Shown in pieces: positions 44,480 through 55,299 of a stretch of DNA of 64,000 nt. How positions within the stretch are numbered: position 1 is the stretch's first letter; the number at the start of each line of letters is the position of its first letter. The stretch is from assembly GCA_007570785.1 (NCBI GenBank), contig ML664183.1, forward strand, positions 12,544,416 to 12,608,415, written 5' to 3'. The notes beneath the pieces are model-generated. The model was not told the origin of the DNA. It saw nothing but the letters and a program-made list of their open reading frames with translations, and searched no databases. The stretch comes from Antilocapra americana. Taxonomy: Eukaryota > Chordata > Mammalia > Artiodactyla > Antilocapridae. The position numbers and the translations under genes are program-made.

Positions 44480-44815
44480 ATGAAGCAAATATCATTCCAT
44501 TTCACAGATAAGAAGGTGGAAGCCCAAAGAGATCCACTGTCTGACCTAAATCACACAGTCACATCACTGAGTGGAAAGTGAAAGTGAAAGTCGCTCAGTC
44601 ATGTCCGCCTCTTTGTGACCCCATGGACCATACAATCCAAGGAATTCTCCTGGCCAGAATACTGGAGTGGGTAGCCTTTCCCTTCTCCAGGGGATCTTCC
44701 CAACCCAGGGATCAAACCCAGCTCTCCCACATTGCAGGTGGATTCTTTACCAGCTGAGCCACAAGGGTGGATTTGAGACTTAAACTCAGATCCGCCCAGT
44801 TTATATGACAAGAGC
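44480..44815 (-). mobile_element. MIR SINE split by Bov-tA
   Basis: Antisense MIR left part (44480-44576, cattccatttcacagataag, cctaaatcacacagtcacat) and right part (44769-44815, atttgagacttaaactcaga), interrupted by the SINE at 44577-44768. Confidence 0.75.
44577..44768 (-). mobile_element. Bov-tA SINE in MIR
   Basis: Antisense unit: gtgaaagtgaaagtcgctca, ccagaatactggagtgggta, ending ttaccagctgagccacaagg. Confidence 0.95.
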
Positions 44816-45638
44816 ATAATCATTGAGTTTTACTGAGTTCTTCCTTAATCTGTGGGATCAGATTTTGGTGTGAGCTAGTTATTAGCAGCAGACCAATGGT
44901 TAGAGTAAAAAAATAGGTAAGCAGTACAGCTGCTCTGGCATAAAGGGAGCATGTACTTCATGGTTAATTCAGGAGGTTGCAGGTAGCAGCCAATAATGCA
45001 AAGACCCTTGGAACTGGGGTATAGAGAGGTGAGAATCCCAAAGGAGGAGCCAAGGGCAATCATGAGTGAGAGTGTGTTCTCATTACGCTTTACCCTCACA
45101 TTCGTGGACCACTGAATAGCTCTTGAGCTTTAAATCTGCGGTAGTGAAGGGCTTAATAAAACACAGATTTCTTGTCCGACATATTCCTATGAATCAAAAT
45201 CCATGAGAGTGAGACCAGAGGATGCACATTTGGATAAGCTTCCCAGGGATGCTAAGCACGCTTGGAGAAGCAAGGCCCCACTGCAGGGCAGATCTGCAGG
45301 TGTGTGTGGCTTCCTGCAGCAAAGACAGCTCAGAATTGAATGAGAGCAGATAGGCAATAAGAAAGCTTTCTCATGACCCGAAACAGGAGAAGACAGGAAT
45401 AAGAACTATGAAAGTGCCAGGAACAAATGTCCTGAGTTCTCCCAGAGATGGCTCTAGCACCACAGAGGTGCAGGCAAGGTCAGAGAGGGGACTTGGCTCC
45501 CGGGCATCTACTACCAAACTGAGATGGTGGACCAACTAACAGAGTCCTGCTGTAGTGGGCAGAGGAAGTGGACAAGAGAGGGCAACATCAAGGAAGAGAC
45601 TTTTTTATATATTTTGTACCAAGCCTTTCATTCTAACC
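44816..45638. other. Unique DNA, no gene seen
   Basis: Single-copy sequence. A plus frame at 45524-45907 (127 codons) is the longest non-repeat frame in the area, but it runs through the 36-bp tandem repeat and has no domain or splice sites. Confidence 0.4.
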
Positions 45639-45710
45639 GCCACCTACAAAGACACACAAAACACCAAACACACTGCCACCTACAAAGACACACAAAACAT
45701 CAAAAAAACA
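45639..45710 (+). repeat. Two-copy 36-bp tandem repeat
   Basis: The unit beginning gccacctacaaagacacaca occurs at 45639-45674 and again at 45675-45710 with few changes. A local duplication, possibly the seed of a minisatellite. Confidence 0.85.
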
Positions 45711-45909
45711 TTTTTTTAACGGATCAATACTTTATACTTTATGAAAAGGCAACTTCAGAAAGGATGTACATGCATGATCATTTGTTGAGACAGGTAAGAG
45801 ATGACAAGGCTCAGTCTTATGCACAAAAGGAAGACATTTGTCAGAGGCAGACTGGAGGCACTGGGGGTTATTTTGGAGGGCTATTAGGAAGACAAGACTA
45901 CAATTGATA

Positions 45910-46175
45910 TCTTATATGCCCTCACTAAATCTCAGATCCTTCATCTGTAAAAATGGCGATAATACATTACCTTTGACATGGGACTGTTGAGGGAATTAAA
46001 TGAGATAATGTATATAATAATGATGAGTTTAACAGGTTAACAGGCATATAGTAAGTGCTACTATTATAGCTCATGTCATAGGATTGTCAAGTAAACTAAC
46101 TGAAATAATGATTGCAAAACTCTTGACACAGCACAAGCACCTAGTAAATGCTCCATAAATGGTAACTAAAAACAG
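45910..46175 (+). mobile_element. MIR SINE followed by a second MIR tail
   Basis: The first copy: ctcagatccttcatctgtaa, ggactgttgagggaattaaa, catatagtaagtgctactat. A second MIR-like 3' part follows from about 46077 (cataggattgtcaagtaaac, cacctagtaaatgctccata). Confidence 0.8.
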
Positions 46176-46501
46176 TACTTTAAATTTTAAAATAACATTA
46201 GATAGTATAAGACAAAAATAGGAACAAAGAAAAGAGCAAGGACTAGAAAACAGTAACAAATAAAGTGATCCAACTATATCAATAATCACTTTAATATGTC
46301 ATTGGTGTAAATACAGCAATGAAAGGACAGAGGTTGTCAGTGCAGATAAAAAAAAACAAGACCCAACTATATGCTGTCTACAAGAAATACACTTTAAAGA
46401 CACAAATAGAATTAAGGTAAATGGATGGAGGAAGAACATATGACACTAATACTAACCATAAGAAAGAGTAGGTGTATTAATTTCAGACAGAGCAGACTTC
46501 A

Positions 46502-46683
46502 TATTGAATCTGCTGGCAATGCAGGAGACTTGGGTTTGATCCCTGGGTCAGGAAGACCCTTTAGAGAAGGAAATGGCAATCCACTCCAGTAATCTTGCCT
46601 GGAAAATCCCATGGACAGAAGAGTCTGGCGGGCTACAGGCCATGAGGTCGTAAAAGAGTTGGCACAACTGAGTGGCTGAACAA
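46502..46683 (+). mobile_element. Bov-tA SINE (5'-truncated) in L1
   Basis: Body from atctgctggcaatgcaggag to actgagtggctgaacaa. A 9-bp duplication cagacttca (46493-46501, 46684-46692) marks the ends, and the L1 text continues in register after it. Confidence 0.94.
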
Positions 46684-47096
46684 CAGACTTCAAAGCAAGG
46701 ACAGTTATATGAGATAAAGAAAGGTATTACATAATGATAAAGGGGTCAATTCTCCAAGAAAACATAACAGTCTTTAACGTATACGCACCTAACAATAGAA
46801 CATCCATCTACATGAGGCAAAAACTAACAGAACTGCAAGGAGAAATGGATGAATCCACAATGATAGTTGGAAAGTAGAACACCTCTATCAGAAATGGACA
46901 GATCCAGCAGGCAGAAAATCAATAAGCACATTCTGAACTCAACAATACAATCAACCAACTGGATATAGTCAACATCTATAGACAACTTCACCCAGCAACA
47001 ACAGAACATACATTCTTCTCAAGCTCACATGGAACATTTACCAAGATAGACCACATTCTGGGCCATAAAACAGACTTTGAAAAATTTAGAAGAAGG

Positions 47097-47290
47097 ACTT
47101 CCCTGGTGATCCAGTGGCTAGGACTCCACACTCTCCATGCAGGGGGCCCAGGTTTGATCCCCAGTTGGGGAACGAGATCCCACATGCCAAAACAAAAGAT
47201 CCTGCATGTGGCAACACAGATTGAAAGGCCTGTGTGCCTCAACTGAGACTTGGCAGTTCTAAGTCTTTATTTTAAAAAATACATATTTTA
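47097..47290 (+). mobile_element. CHR-type SINE in L1
   Basis: Text: gacttccctggtgatccagt, ccaggtttgatccccagttg, ending cagttctaagtctttatttt. The L1 sequence resumes at about 47300 (gagaaaaatcatacaatgtc). Confidence 0.9.
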
Positions 47291-47709
47291 TATTTAACTT
47301 AAAAGGAGAAAAATCATACAATGTCTGCTCTTAGACACAATGGAAAGGAATTAAATTAGAAATAAATAAGAAAAAGATAATTGGAAAATCCCAAAATACC
47401 TTCAGATTAAACAACACAATTACAAATTACACATGGGTCAAAGAAGAAATCTTAGTTAGAAGAAATTAATTTTTGAACTGAATGAAAATTAAAATACAAC
47501 TTATCAGAATTTGTGAGATGTGGTAAAAGCAATGCTTAGTGGGAAACTTATAGCATTAAATATACTAGAAAAGAAAGTCTAAAATCAATAATCTAAGCTA
47601 CCACCTTACAAAACTAGAAAAAGAAGAGCAAATTAAATTCAAATTAACTAGAAAAGAATAAGAGAAGAAATCAATTAAATTGAAAACAGGAAATCAACGA
47701 GAAAATCAA

Positions 47710-48218
47710 CCTAGACAGCATATTAAAAAGCAAGAGATATTACGTTGCCAAAAAAGGTCCATATAGCCAAGGCTATGGTTTTTCCAGTGGTCATGTATGG
47801 ATGTGAGAGTTGGACTATAAAGAAAGCTGAGCACCGAAGAATTGATGCTTTTGAACTGTGGTGCTGGAGAAGACTCTTGAGAGTTCCTTGGGCTGCAAGG
47901 AGATCCAACCAGTCCATCCTAAAGATCAGTCCTGGATGTTCATTGGAAGGACTGATGTTGAAGCTGAAACTCCAATACTTTGGCCACCTGATGCAAAGAG
48001 CTGACTCATTTGAAAAGACCCTGATGCTGGGAAAGATTGAGGGCAGGAGGAGAAGGGGATTACAGAGGATGAGATGGCTGGATGGCATCACCGACTCAAT
48101 GAACATGGGTTTAGGTGGACTCCGGGAGTTGGTGATGGACAAGGAGGCCTGGTGTACTGTGATTCATGGGGTCGCAAAGAGTTGGACACGACTGAGTGAC
48201 TGAACTGAACTGAACTGA
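47710..48218 (+). mobile_element. BovB LINE 3' end in L1
   Basis: BovB from ctagacagcatattaaaaag to actgaactgaactga. It is flanked by the exact 11-bp gagaaaatcaa (47699-47709 and 48219-48229). The frame 47745-48203 (152 codons) is the C-terminal part of the BovB polyprotein, still open. It is among the better-kept BovB pieces here. Confidence 0.96.
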
Positions 48219-49169
48219 GAGAAAATCAATAAACCCAGAAGATAATTCTTTAAAAAGACCAATAAAATTCAGAAATCATTAGCCAAGCTAAGAAAAAAAG
48301 GACACAAATTATTAATCTAGAAATGAAATCGAGGACGTCACTACAAATCTCACGGGCATTAAAAGGATAATAAACGAATATTATGAACAACTCTTTGCCC
48401 ACAAATTTGAGCCCATGTGCCACAACTAAGACCCAACACACCCAAAGAAAGAAAGAACCTGATTTTAAAATGGGTAAAAGATCTAGTGATACCTCGCTAT
48501 AGAAGATATGGCAAATAACTGTATCTATGAAAAGATGCTCAAAATCATTTATCACTTGGGAGCTGCAAATTAAAACAATGAGATACTACTACAAACCTAT
48601 TTGAAAGGTCACAATCTAAAACTCTAATGACACTAAATGCTGGTGAGGATATGGAGCAACAAGAACTCTCATTCGTTGCTAGTGGGAATGCAAAATGGTA
48701 GGACCACTCTGGAGGACAGTTTGGCAGTTTCTTAACAAAACTAAATACATTCTTACCATATGATCAACCAGTTGTGCTCTTTGGTATTTATTCAAATGAA
48801 CTGAAAACTTATGTCCACACAAAAACCTGCCCATGAATGTTCATAGCAGCTTTATTCATAATTGCCAAAATGGAAGCCACCGGATTACCTTCACTAGATG
48901 AATGGATAAACTGTGGTACATGCAGATAATGAAACAGTATTCAGCACTAAAAAGAAACGAGCAGCTGAGGAGGCTACGCTTGTGTAGGGGTAGAGGGTAT
49001 ATGAGAGAGCTCCATACTTGCCACTCAGTGTTTTTGTGAACCTAAAACTGCTCTAAAATATAAAGTCCATTTTCTTTTAAAAATAACAACATTAGATAAA
49101 CAAAATATCATAGCACTTGGTCTCCTAAAATGGTTTCAAATTCCTACTTAAGATTTAAAATAATCCACG

Positions 49170-49490
49170 AGGACTTCCCTAGTGGGCCAGTGGTTAAAAA
49201 TCTGCCTGCCAATGCAAGGGACACAGCTTCCATCCCTAGTCCAGGAAGATCTTACATGCCACAGAGCAGCTGAGCCCGTGCACCATAGCTTCTGAGTCCT
49301 CACGTTCTAGAGTCTGTGCTCTGCAACAAGAGAAGCCACCACACCTAGAAGCCTGAACACCACAAGAGAACACCACAAGAGTAGCCACCACTCACCGCAA
49401 CTAGAGCAAGTAGAGAAAGCCCATGTGTAGTACCAATAAAGATCCAGCACAGCCAAAACTAAATAAATAAAAATAGAAACTTCTTTTAAA
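49170..49490 (+). mobile_element. CHR-type tRNA-derived SINE (long form)
   Basis: Text: gacttccctagtgggccagt, gagcagctgagcccgtgcac, gtctgtgctctgcaacaaga, gatccagcacagccaaaact. A local repeat of the motif caccacaagag occurs at about 49358-49381. Confidence 0.92.
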
Positions 49491-50179
49491 AAATTAAATA
49501 AAAAGATCCACATGGTGACCATGTTATAAAAGGAAAAATGTAAAGACCAATACTCTTAACTTTAGTGTCCAAAGAAATACTGGGGGGTAAAAACTAAAAG
49601 AAACAACTTTCAAAGCCCACAAGAGAACAGAGCACATGATACTGATTTTATTGAGAAAATGCTGGTCAGGCTAAGAAGAGAGATGATAAAGAACAGCATC
49701 AGCAGAGCAGAATCAATCTAACTGATTATAGTGAGACTGTGAGACTTTGCCCCACATCTTTGAGTTTTCTACAAGGTCAAGAAATAGTAGTTCAGTAATA
49801 CTGTTCTTGGTTGGAAAGGCAAAGATTCTCATAAAGTTAAGGAACTGAGGAGATCTTTGAGAGGTCAGTCCTGAGTCTGGTGGTATTCAAAGGGTCTATT
49901 GGGGAAGAGTCTTCAATACAGAAAGAAAGAAGGGTACTACCAAGGCTGTGGAGAGGTCAGAGGGGAGAGGAAGTTCCCTGAGAACTTCTCTTGGAAGAAG
50001 TTTTATTTTAATCTCTCTTGGAAGAAGAGAATATTTCTCCTCTCCCAGCTGGAGAAATATTGGTGAATGTTCTGACCTTGTTGAAGTAAGAGGCAGGAGA
50101 AACAGAAACAAAGACTGGATGGGTACTTCTCCTCTTGTTTCCCTGAATATACTTTCATTCTCTCTTTTCTTCAGCAATT
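49491..50179. other. Unique DNA, no gene seen
   Basis: Single-copy sequence. Opposed frames at 49896-50177 (minus) and 49948-50355 (plus) have no recognisable domain; the plus one runs into the Bov-tA. It contains a short inverted/direct CT-AG-rich repeat (ctctcttggaagaag near 49987 and 50013). Confidence 0.4.
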
Positions 50180-50660
50180 TATATTATAAAGTGCTTACCA
50201 TGAGCTGGGGCTTCCCTGGTGGCTCAGATGGTAAAGAATCCACCTGCAGTGCAGAAGACCCAGATTTGATCCCCTGCAGACCCAGGAAGATCCCCTGCAG
50301 AAGGCAACCCACTCCAGGATTCTTGCCTGGAGAATCAATGGACAGAGGAGCCTAGCAGGCTGCAGTCCATGGGACACGACTGAGCACCTAACGCTTTCCC
50401 TTCTTTACCACAAGCTAGGCTGTGTGGGCTAGGTGCTGGGGATGCAGCAGTAAATGAAGTCCTTGCTTTCGTAGAGGAAGAGGAAAATAATAGAACAACG
50501 ACAAATGAATAGACAGTGACAAAGTACTGGGGTGCTGCTTTATATGAGGGAAGGTTTCTCTAAGGGGGTGAAGTCTGAGCAGAGAGAAGGGGTTCTCAAA
50601 TAGACTCAGCCATATCATTAATAGGAATGTGGTCAAATGTTTCTTGTGGTGCTGTATCTT
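50180..50660 (+). repeat. Old interspersed repeat split by Bov-tA
   Basis: The left piece ends gtgcttaccatgagct; the right piece continues gctaggctgtgtgggctagg, tgctggggatgcagcagtaa and aggtttctctaagggggtga. It resembles the head of the unnamed old family. Confidence 0.45.
50207..50405 (+). mobile_element. Bov-tA SINE
   Basis: Unit from gggcttccctggtggctcag to ctaacgctttcccttc, flanked by taccatgagct (50196-50206) and the near-match taccacaagct (50406-50416). Confidence 0.94.
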
Positions 50661-50764
50661 CAAATACTATTGCACTGAAAAAGTGAAAATGTGGTACACA
50701 ACTGGAAAAAAAAATTGGGGACAGGGAAACCAGGAACTGACAAGCGGAAGAGGATGGTGAGTTT

Positions 50765-51035
50765 TGGTATCAGAAAAACATGGGTTTGAATCCCTACCCT
50801 GCAGTGTGACCTTTATGAAGTTATTTAACCTCTCTAAGTCAGGTTCACTTTCCTTAATCTGCAAAACAGGACAACTAAGATGTCAACTTTACTGGGTCAT
50901 TATAAGAATCATAAGACTTCAATGAGATGATATATATGTATGTATGTATATATACATGAATATATATTGACTATTAAGCCCAATGCCTTGTCATGTTGTA
51001 AAAGTGTTTTAAATGATAGCTATTATTATTGACCA
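50765..51035 (+). mobile_element. MIR SINE with AT-rich microsatellite
   Basis: MIR: acatgggtttgaatccctac, agtgtgacctttatgaagtt, aacctctctaagtcaggttc, ttataagaatcataagactt, with a TATTATTATT tail. A (TATG)n/(TA)n run at 50928-50962 has expanded inside it. Confidence 0.85.
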
Positions 51036-51119
51036 GAAGTTACAAATTGGTTAGTGTCATTTTCTTACTCAAAATAATTTTGGAACAAAGATTGACATAC
51101 CTAAAAGGAAAGAAGGGTT

Positions 51120-51300
51120 TTAATCTAGGATCCATGGATCTCTATGTCAAAAGTGTCCATGGATTGGCTTTTAAGAGGTCTGTGAATCTCTAAAACTGTG
51201 TCAAACTTGGGGAATATAAGTGTATTTTTCTGAAAAGAGTGTATCTAGCTTTCATTACATTCTAACAGTAGACCAGGGATCCTCAATATGTCCAACAGAA
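51120..51300 (+). mobile_element. Possible MER-type DNA transposon (hAT-like MITE)
   Basis: Phrases ccatggattggcttttaaga, ggtctgtgaatctctaaaac, gtatttttctgaaaagagtg, tatctagctttcattacatt resemble a Charlie-related MER element. The exact family is not assigned. Confidence 0.45.
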
Positions 51301-51549
51301 GTTCTCGCAAAAATTAAGGGTGTCTTGTCCATCCTGCCTACACATGGCTTATGAATGGGGATGCTCTAACCAATCTGCATGGGCTGAATATGGGAGAGAC
51401 TGGATTTCCCTTGCCACTCAACATACATTTTCCCCAACTGCCCGCACAGAATTCTAATTATTCAGAAAGAACAGAGATCCTTTGATCTTAGTAAGAGCTT
51501 GCTCTTATCCTGACCTCTGGGGTTAATTATGATTAATAATGTCATTCCT

Positions 51550-51970
51550 TTAGCCCTATTATTGGTCTAAGAGTAGCCATGTGATCCAGTTCCAACCAAT
51601 GAGAAATAAGCAGAAGCAAGTTGGGTGGACCATTTTGGAAAGATTTGCTTTTTCTGGAAAAAAGAGCTGGCATGATTCTTTTGCTCCTTTGCCCTTTACC
51701 CTTCTTCCTTCTTGGATTATGGATGCAATGCCAGGGAGGCAGCAACCATTTTGTGACTGTGAGAATGCATACAAATACCCACCAAGAGTGATAAGCCAGA
51801 AAAATAGAAATTTCCTGAGTCCTTGGTAGCTCCAGTGAACCCATGCACTAGCCCTGACTGTCAATCTCCAGACTTACTGTATGACACAAGAAACCTTTGT
51901 TTGTTTAAGCTACTGTTAGCTATATTTCCAATTACTTGTAATCAAACACAGTTCTAACTGTTGCAGATGC
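51550..51970 (+). mobile_element. Ancient mammalian LTR (MaLR/ERVL class)
   Basis: LTR-like arrangement: gccatgtgatccagttccaa, ccaatgagaaataagcagaa, gggaggcagcaaccattttg, then the 3' part acaagaaacctttgtttgtt and taagctactgttagctatat. No internal genes. Confidence 0.65.
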
Positions 51971-52480
51971 TATGACCAGAAAAATAAGGAACAGATGCTG
52001 GGCAGATAAAAACAATGAATTTTCATCAGAGATACTGAGACAGTGATAACCCAAGGCTGGACTTTTCCCTTACTTCAAACAGGTAACAGGAAATCACTTC
52101 CTAAATGAAAAAAAGAGCAAGAAGAGGTAGAAAGAGAATGCAGAAAGGAATATGGAAGGACATCTCAAACTAATTTAGTCTTCCTTCCCTCTTCACTGAG
52201 ACCAGATACTGTAACCTAGAGCAAATTATAGTCAATTAGGTCTCAGTTTCCTCCTTTGAAAAATAAGGACAATGACTTCTACCTTTAGAACCAGGGTTTT
52301 TTGTTTTTTTTTTTTTTACTTCGATACTTGCTTTTCAAAGGAGTTTATTAAAGCACAACATAATTTATATCACTAGTTAAAGAGGTGGTTCTTGTACCCA
52401 TGAATCAGTGCAACTTGAACTCTTACGCCTAGAAACCACATTCTTGATCACTAGCTAACAGCAGGAAACCTACAATATAT
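51971..52480. other. Unique DNA, no gene seen
   Basis: Single-copy sequence with a T-rich run at 52297-52319. Confidence 0.45.
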
Positions 52481-52492
52481 TTCCTAACCACT

Positions 52493-52735
52493 GCTGCTGC
52501 TGCTAAGTCGCTTCAGTCGTGTCCGACTCTGTGCGACCCCATAGACGGCAGCCTATCAGGCTCCGCTGTCCCTGGGATTCTCCAGGCAAGAACACTGGAG
52601 TGGGTTGCCCATTTCCTTCTCCAATGCATGAAAGTGGAGTCACTCAGTCATGTCCGATTCTTTGCGACCCCATGGACTGCAGCCTACCAGACTCCTCCGT
52701 CCATGGGATTTTCAGGCAAGAGTACTGGAGTGGGG
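52493..52735 (-). mobile_element. BOV-A2 SINE (dimer)
   Basis: Two BovA units head to tail on the minus strand (52501-52622 and 52627-52735), joined by the short atgcatgaaagtggagt linker, with a (CTG)n edge. An exact 12-bp duplication ttcctaaccact flanks it (52481-52492, 52736-52747). Confidence 0.95.
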
Positions 52736-52747
52736 TTCCTAACCACT

Positions 52748-53189
52748 ATGCATACTCAATAGATAACATCTACCAGATGCTAAGTGTCAACTTCCCACAT
52801 GATATCATTTTCATTCCAGGCTGGGATTTTTGTTGGTTTTTTTCTTCCAATTTATCCCCAGCATATATAATAATTCTTAGTGTATACTGAGCACTCAATA
52901 AATATTTGTTGAATGGTTGAATGAATCTCTTACCTCATTAGGTTCTAGACTTTCTTCCTATTTGACCTTCCTATTTCCCTAAGCATGTTGAAATCTGTTC
53001 ATTTCCTGAGGTTCACAGGAGGCTTAAAATTGTGAAATAAAGGGAAGGATGCCTGCTGACTTTAGTCACCGTAAGAGCAGTGGTGACACACTGAAGTGAC
53101 ACAAATGACAGTTCAGCCTAGGTCATGTCAAATGGACATAAGCCAAAGATTTAGTCATTCTGAATTGCCACATCTTTTTAAAACAGCGC
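52748..53189. other. Unique DNA with an ancient tail
   Basis: An MIR/L2-type tail is visible at 52885-52925 (gagcactcaataaatatttg ttgaatgg). No gene seen. Confidence 0.45.
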
Positions 53190-53273
53190 AATAATAATAG
53201 CCTGCCACTATGCTAATGGCATTAAAAATATGATCTCATTTACTCTTTGCAGCAATCCGTAAGGACAAGTATA

Positions 53274-53492
53274 GTGCATCCAGGAGTGCTCAGTTGTGTC
53301 TGACACTTTGCAACCCTGTGGACTATAGCCCACCACACTCCTCTGTCTATGGGATTTCCCAGGCAAGAATACTGGAGTAGGTTGCCAATTCCTGCTCCAG
53401 GGGATCTTCCCAACCCAGGAATCAAACCCCTGCCTCCTGAGTCTCCTGCATTAGCAGGCGGATTTTTTACCACTGTGCCACCTGGGAAGCCA
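53274..53492 (-). mobile_element. Bov-tA SINE (cluster unit A)
   Basis: Antisense unit: ccctgtggactatagcccac, ggcaagaatactggagtagg, ending actgtgccacctgggaagcc. The 13-bp target (aaggacaagtata at 53261-53273; aaggacaggtata at 53905-53917) encloses units A to C together. Confidence 0.95.
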
Positions 53493-53904
53493 AGTGCTAA
53501 ATTGCTTCAGTTGTGTTCAACTGTGTGCGATCCCATGGACTCAGCCTACCAGGCTCTTCTTCCATAGGATTCTCCAGGCGAGAATACTGGAGTGGGTTGT
53601 TGCGTCCTCCTCCAGCAGATCTTCCCAATCCAGGAATCAAACCCGCATCCCTTACGTCTACTTGCACTGCAGGCAGGCTTGTGGCTTAGAGGGTAAAGTG
53701 TCTGCCTGAAATGTGGTAGACTCGGGTTCAATCCCTGAGTCAGGAAGATCCCCTGGAGAAGGAAATGGCAACCCACTCCAGTACTCTTGCCTAGAAAATT
53801 CCATGGACAGAGGAGCCTGGAAGGCTGCAGTCCATGGGATCACAAAGAGTCAGACACGACTGAGCGACTTCACTTTCTTAACCACTAGCGCCACCTGGGA
53901 AGCC
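53493..53904 (-). mobile_element. Bov-tA SINE (cluster unit B), split by unit C
   Basis: Antisense left part (53493-53679, ttgcttcagttgtgttcaac to gcactgcaggcag) and right part (53876-53904, ttaaccactagcgccacctg) form one unit tandem to A. Confidence 0.92.
53680..53875 (+). mobile_element. Bov-tA SINE (cluster unit C), nested in unit B
   Basis: Plus-strand unit from gcttgtggcttagagggtaa, via gactcgggttcaatccctga, to gactgagcgacttcacttt. The youngest piece of the cluster, in inverted orientation to A and B. Confidence 0.94.
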
Positions 53905-54005
53905 AAGGACAGGTATAATTACTCCAATTTACAGATGAAGAAACTGGGATTTAGAGAAGATCCATCACCCAGATAGTGAGTAATGGAGCCAGCATTTAAA
54001 TTCAA

Positions 54006-54129
54006 ATCAGGAGGGAGGTGGGAGGGGGGTTCTGGAAGAGGAACACATGTATACCATGGCAGATTCATGTCAATGTATGGCAAAACCAAGACGATAATGT
54101 AAAGAAAATAAATAAATAAAAATTTAAAA
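54006..54129 (+). mobile_element. Ruminant L1 3' UTR tip
   Basis: Last 120 bp of a young-type ruminant L1: gggaggtgggaggggggttc, cagattcatgtcaatgtatg, gcaaaaccaagacgataatg, then an A-rich tail. The 8-bp aaattcaa flanks it (53998-54005, 54130-54137). Confidence 0.9.
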
Positions 54130-54628
54130 AAATTCAAGTCTGTCCAACTCCCAGAAAAACACTCTGAATCATTTTGCCACATGACATTATCTGAAAGCCA
54201 AAGCCCCTGAATAAGAAATATGTCTGTACAGATGGGTCGTGAAGTGCAAAACCAGCCAAATCTTCTAATCTTAGAGTAATCTTGATGTGTAGGAGACAGC
54301 CAAGTCCCAAAGTTCATATCATCATTCATTGATGTCCAATACCATTGGTAATAAGTCTCCATCCAAAAAAAGGGACAGACCTTCCCCACTGACCTGCTGT
54401 TATTTATTTTAAATATCACCCCTGTGAATAACTTTTAGTCACATAATATCATAGTAGGTCATTGGAAATCAATAACATTCTACTTGGTTTTGCTTCATCC
54501 AAACATGGCAGGCAATTCAACTTTATTTCATATGATGTTCTTTGAAGAGAAAATGTTATTGAGTAAGTTGGTGAGTGTATCTTAGCCCAAAACCATAATG
54601 TTGAAAAAGCACTTCTTATGGTGTATTT

Positions 54629-54840
54629 GGGCTTCCCACGTGGTTTAGTGATAAAGAATCCACCTGTCAATGCAGGAGATGCAGCTTCCATCTCTGGGTC
54701 AGGAAGATCCCCTAGAGAAGGAAATGGCAACCCTTTCCAGTATGCTTGCCTGGGAAATCCCAGGGACAGAGGAGCCTGGTGGGCTCCAAGTCCATGGGGT
54801 CTCAAAAGAGTTGGATACAACTCAAGGACTGAACAACAAC
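54629..54840 (+). mobile_element. Bov-tA SINE
   Basis: Unit from ggcttcccacgtggtttagt to caaggactgaacaacaac. An exact 11-bp duplication atggtgtattt flanks it (54618-54628, 54841-54851). Confidence 0.96.
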
Positions 54841-54851
54841 ATGGTGTATTT

Positions 54852-55299
54852 ATTTAGAGTACATTGGAATGACAAGTCATTGTACCAAAAGAAAAAGAGT
54901 CATTGCCCATAAAGTGGTTTAACTTTTCAAGAGCTTGTATGATGAAAAGTCACTAATTGGGTAGTCATTTTAGAATTCTGTACATGAGCTTCCATGCTTT
55001 AAGTCCCCGATTCAATTATTCACCCATGGTCAATCTTGTTTCATCTATTCCCTAACCCAGTTTCCCCCAGATTATTTTTGAAGCAAGTCTAGATCATATT
55101 TCATTTATAAGCCAGAATCATTTTTGGAAAAGAAAAATCCTAAGCTTTTAATATGTTACATGCAAATCATGGTGGACTGAAGTTCCACAAGTATTTCCCA
55201 ATATTACATAAATGTCCTGATAAAAAAGGCTTTTCAAAAAAACAAAACAAAATCTTTCATAATAAACATTCATAATGTTTATGAAACTGTTAACACAGT
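54852..55299. other. Unique DNA, no gene seen
   Basis: AT-rich single-copy sequence without recognisable features. Confidence 0.45.

Larger units (their letters stand above)
46205..49087 (+). pseudogene. Old L1 LINE (ORF2 remnant) carrying three later insertions
   Basis: The 11-bp aacattagata brackets the whole block (46194-46204 and 49088-49098). Inside, L1 ORF2 is readable in order: aaaacaagacccaactatat and ctgtctacaagaaatacact; endonuclease text gataaaggggtcaattctcc and atagaccacattctgggcca; then after 48218 ggataataaacgaatattat. A jump follows at about 48411-48470 to the ORF2 C-terminal part (gctggtgaggatatggagca, gaatggataaactgtggtac) and the 3' UTR (gtgaacctaaaactgctcta). The middle RT part is deleted where a CHR 3' fragment sits. 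Frames are broken throughout. Confidence 0.9.
53190..54165 (-). mobile_element. MIR SINE broken into three by later insertions
   Basis: Antisense MIR pieces: 53190-53273 (gcattaaaaatatgatctca, tttgcagcaatccgtaagga), 53905-54005 (ccaatttacagatgaagaaa, gagtaatggagccagcattt) and 54130-54165 (aaattcaagtctgtccaact). They rejoin in register when the SINE cluster and the L1 tip are removed. Confidence 0.85.

Noticed and set aside
47745..48203. 152-codon plus-strand frame with domain-like content
   Set aside because: It is the C-terminal part of a BovB polyprotein inside an L1, bounded by an 11-bp target repeat; not a host gene.
53919..54419. 166-codon minus-strand frame
   Set aside because: It runs across MIR pieces and an L1 tip into unique DNA, with no domain or splice sites.
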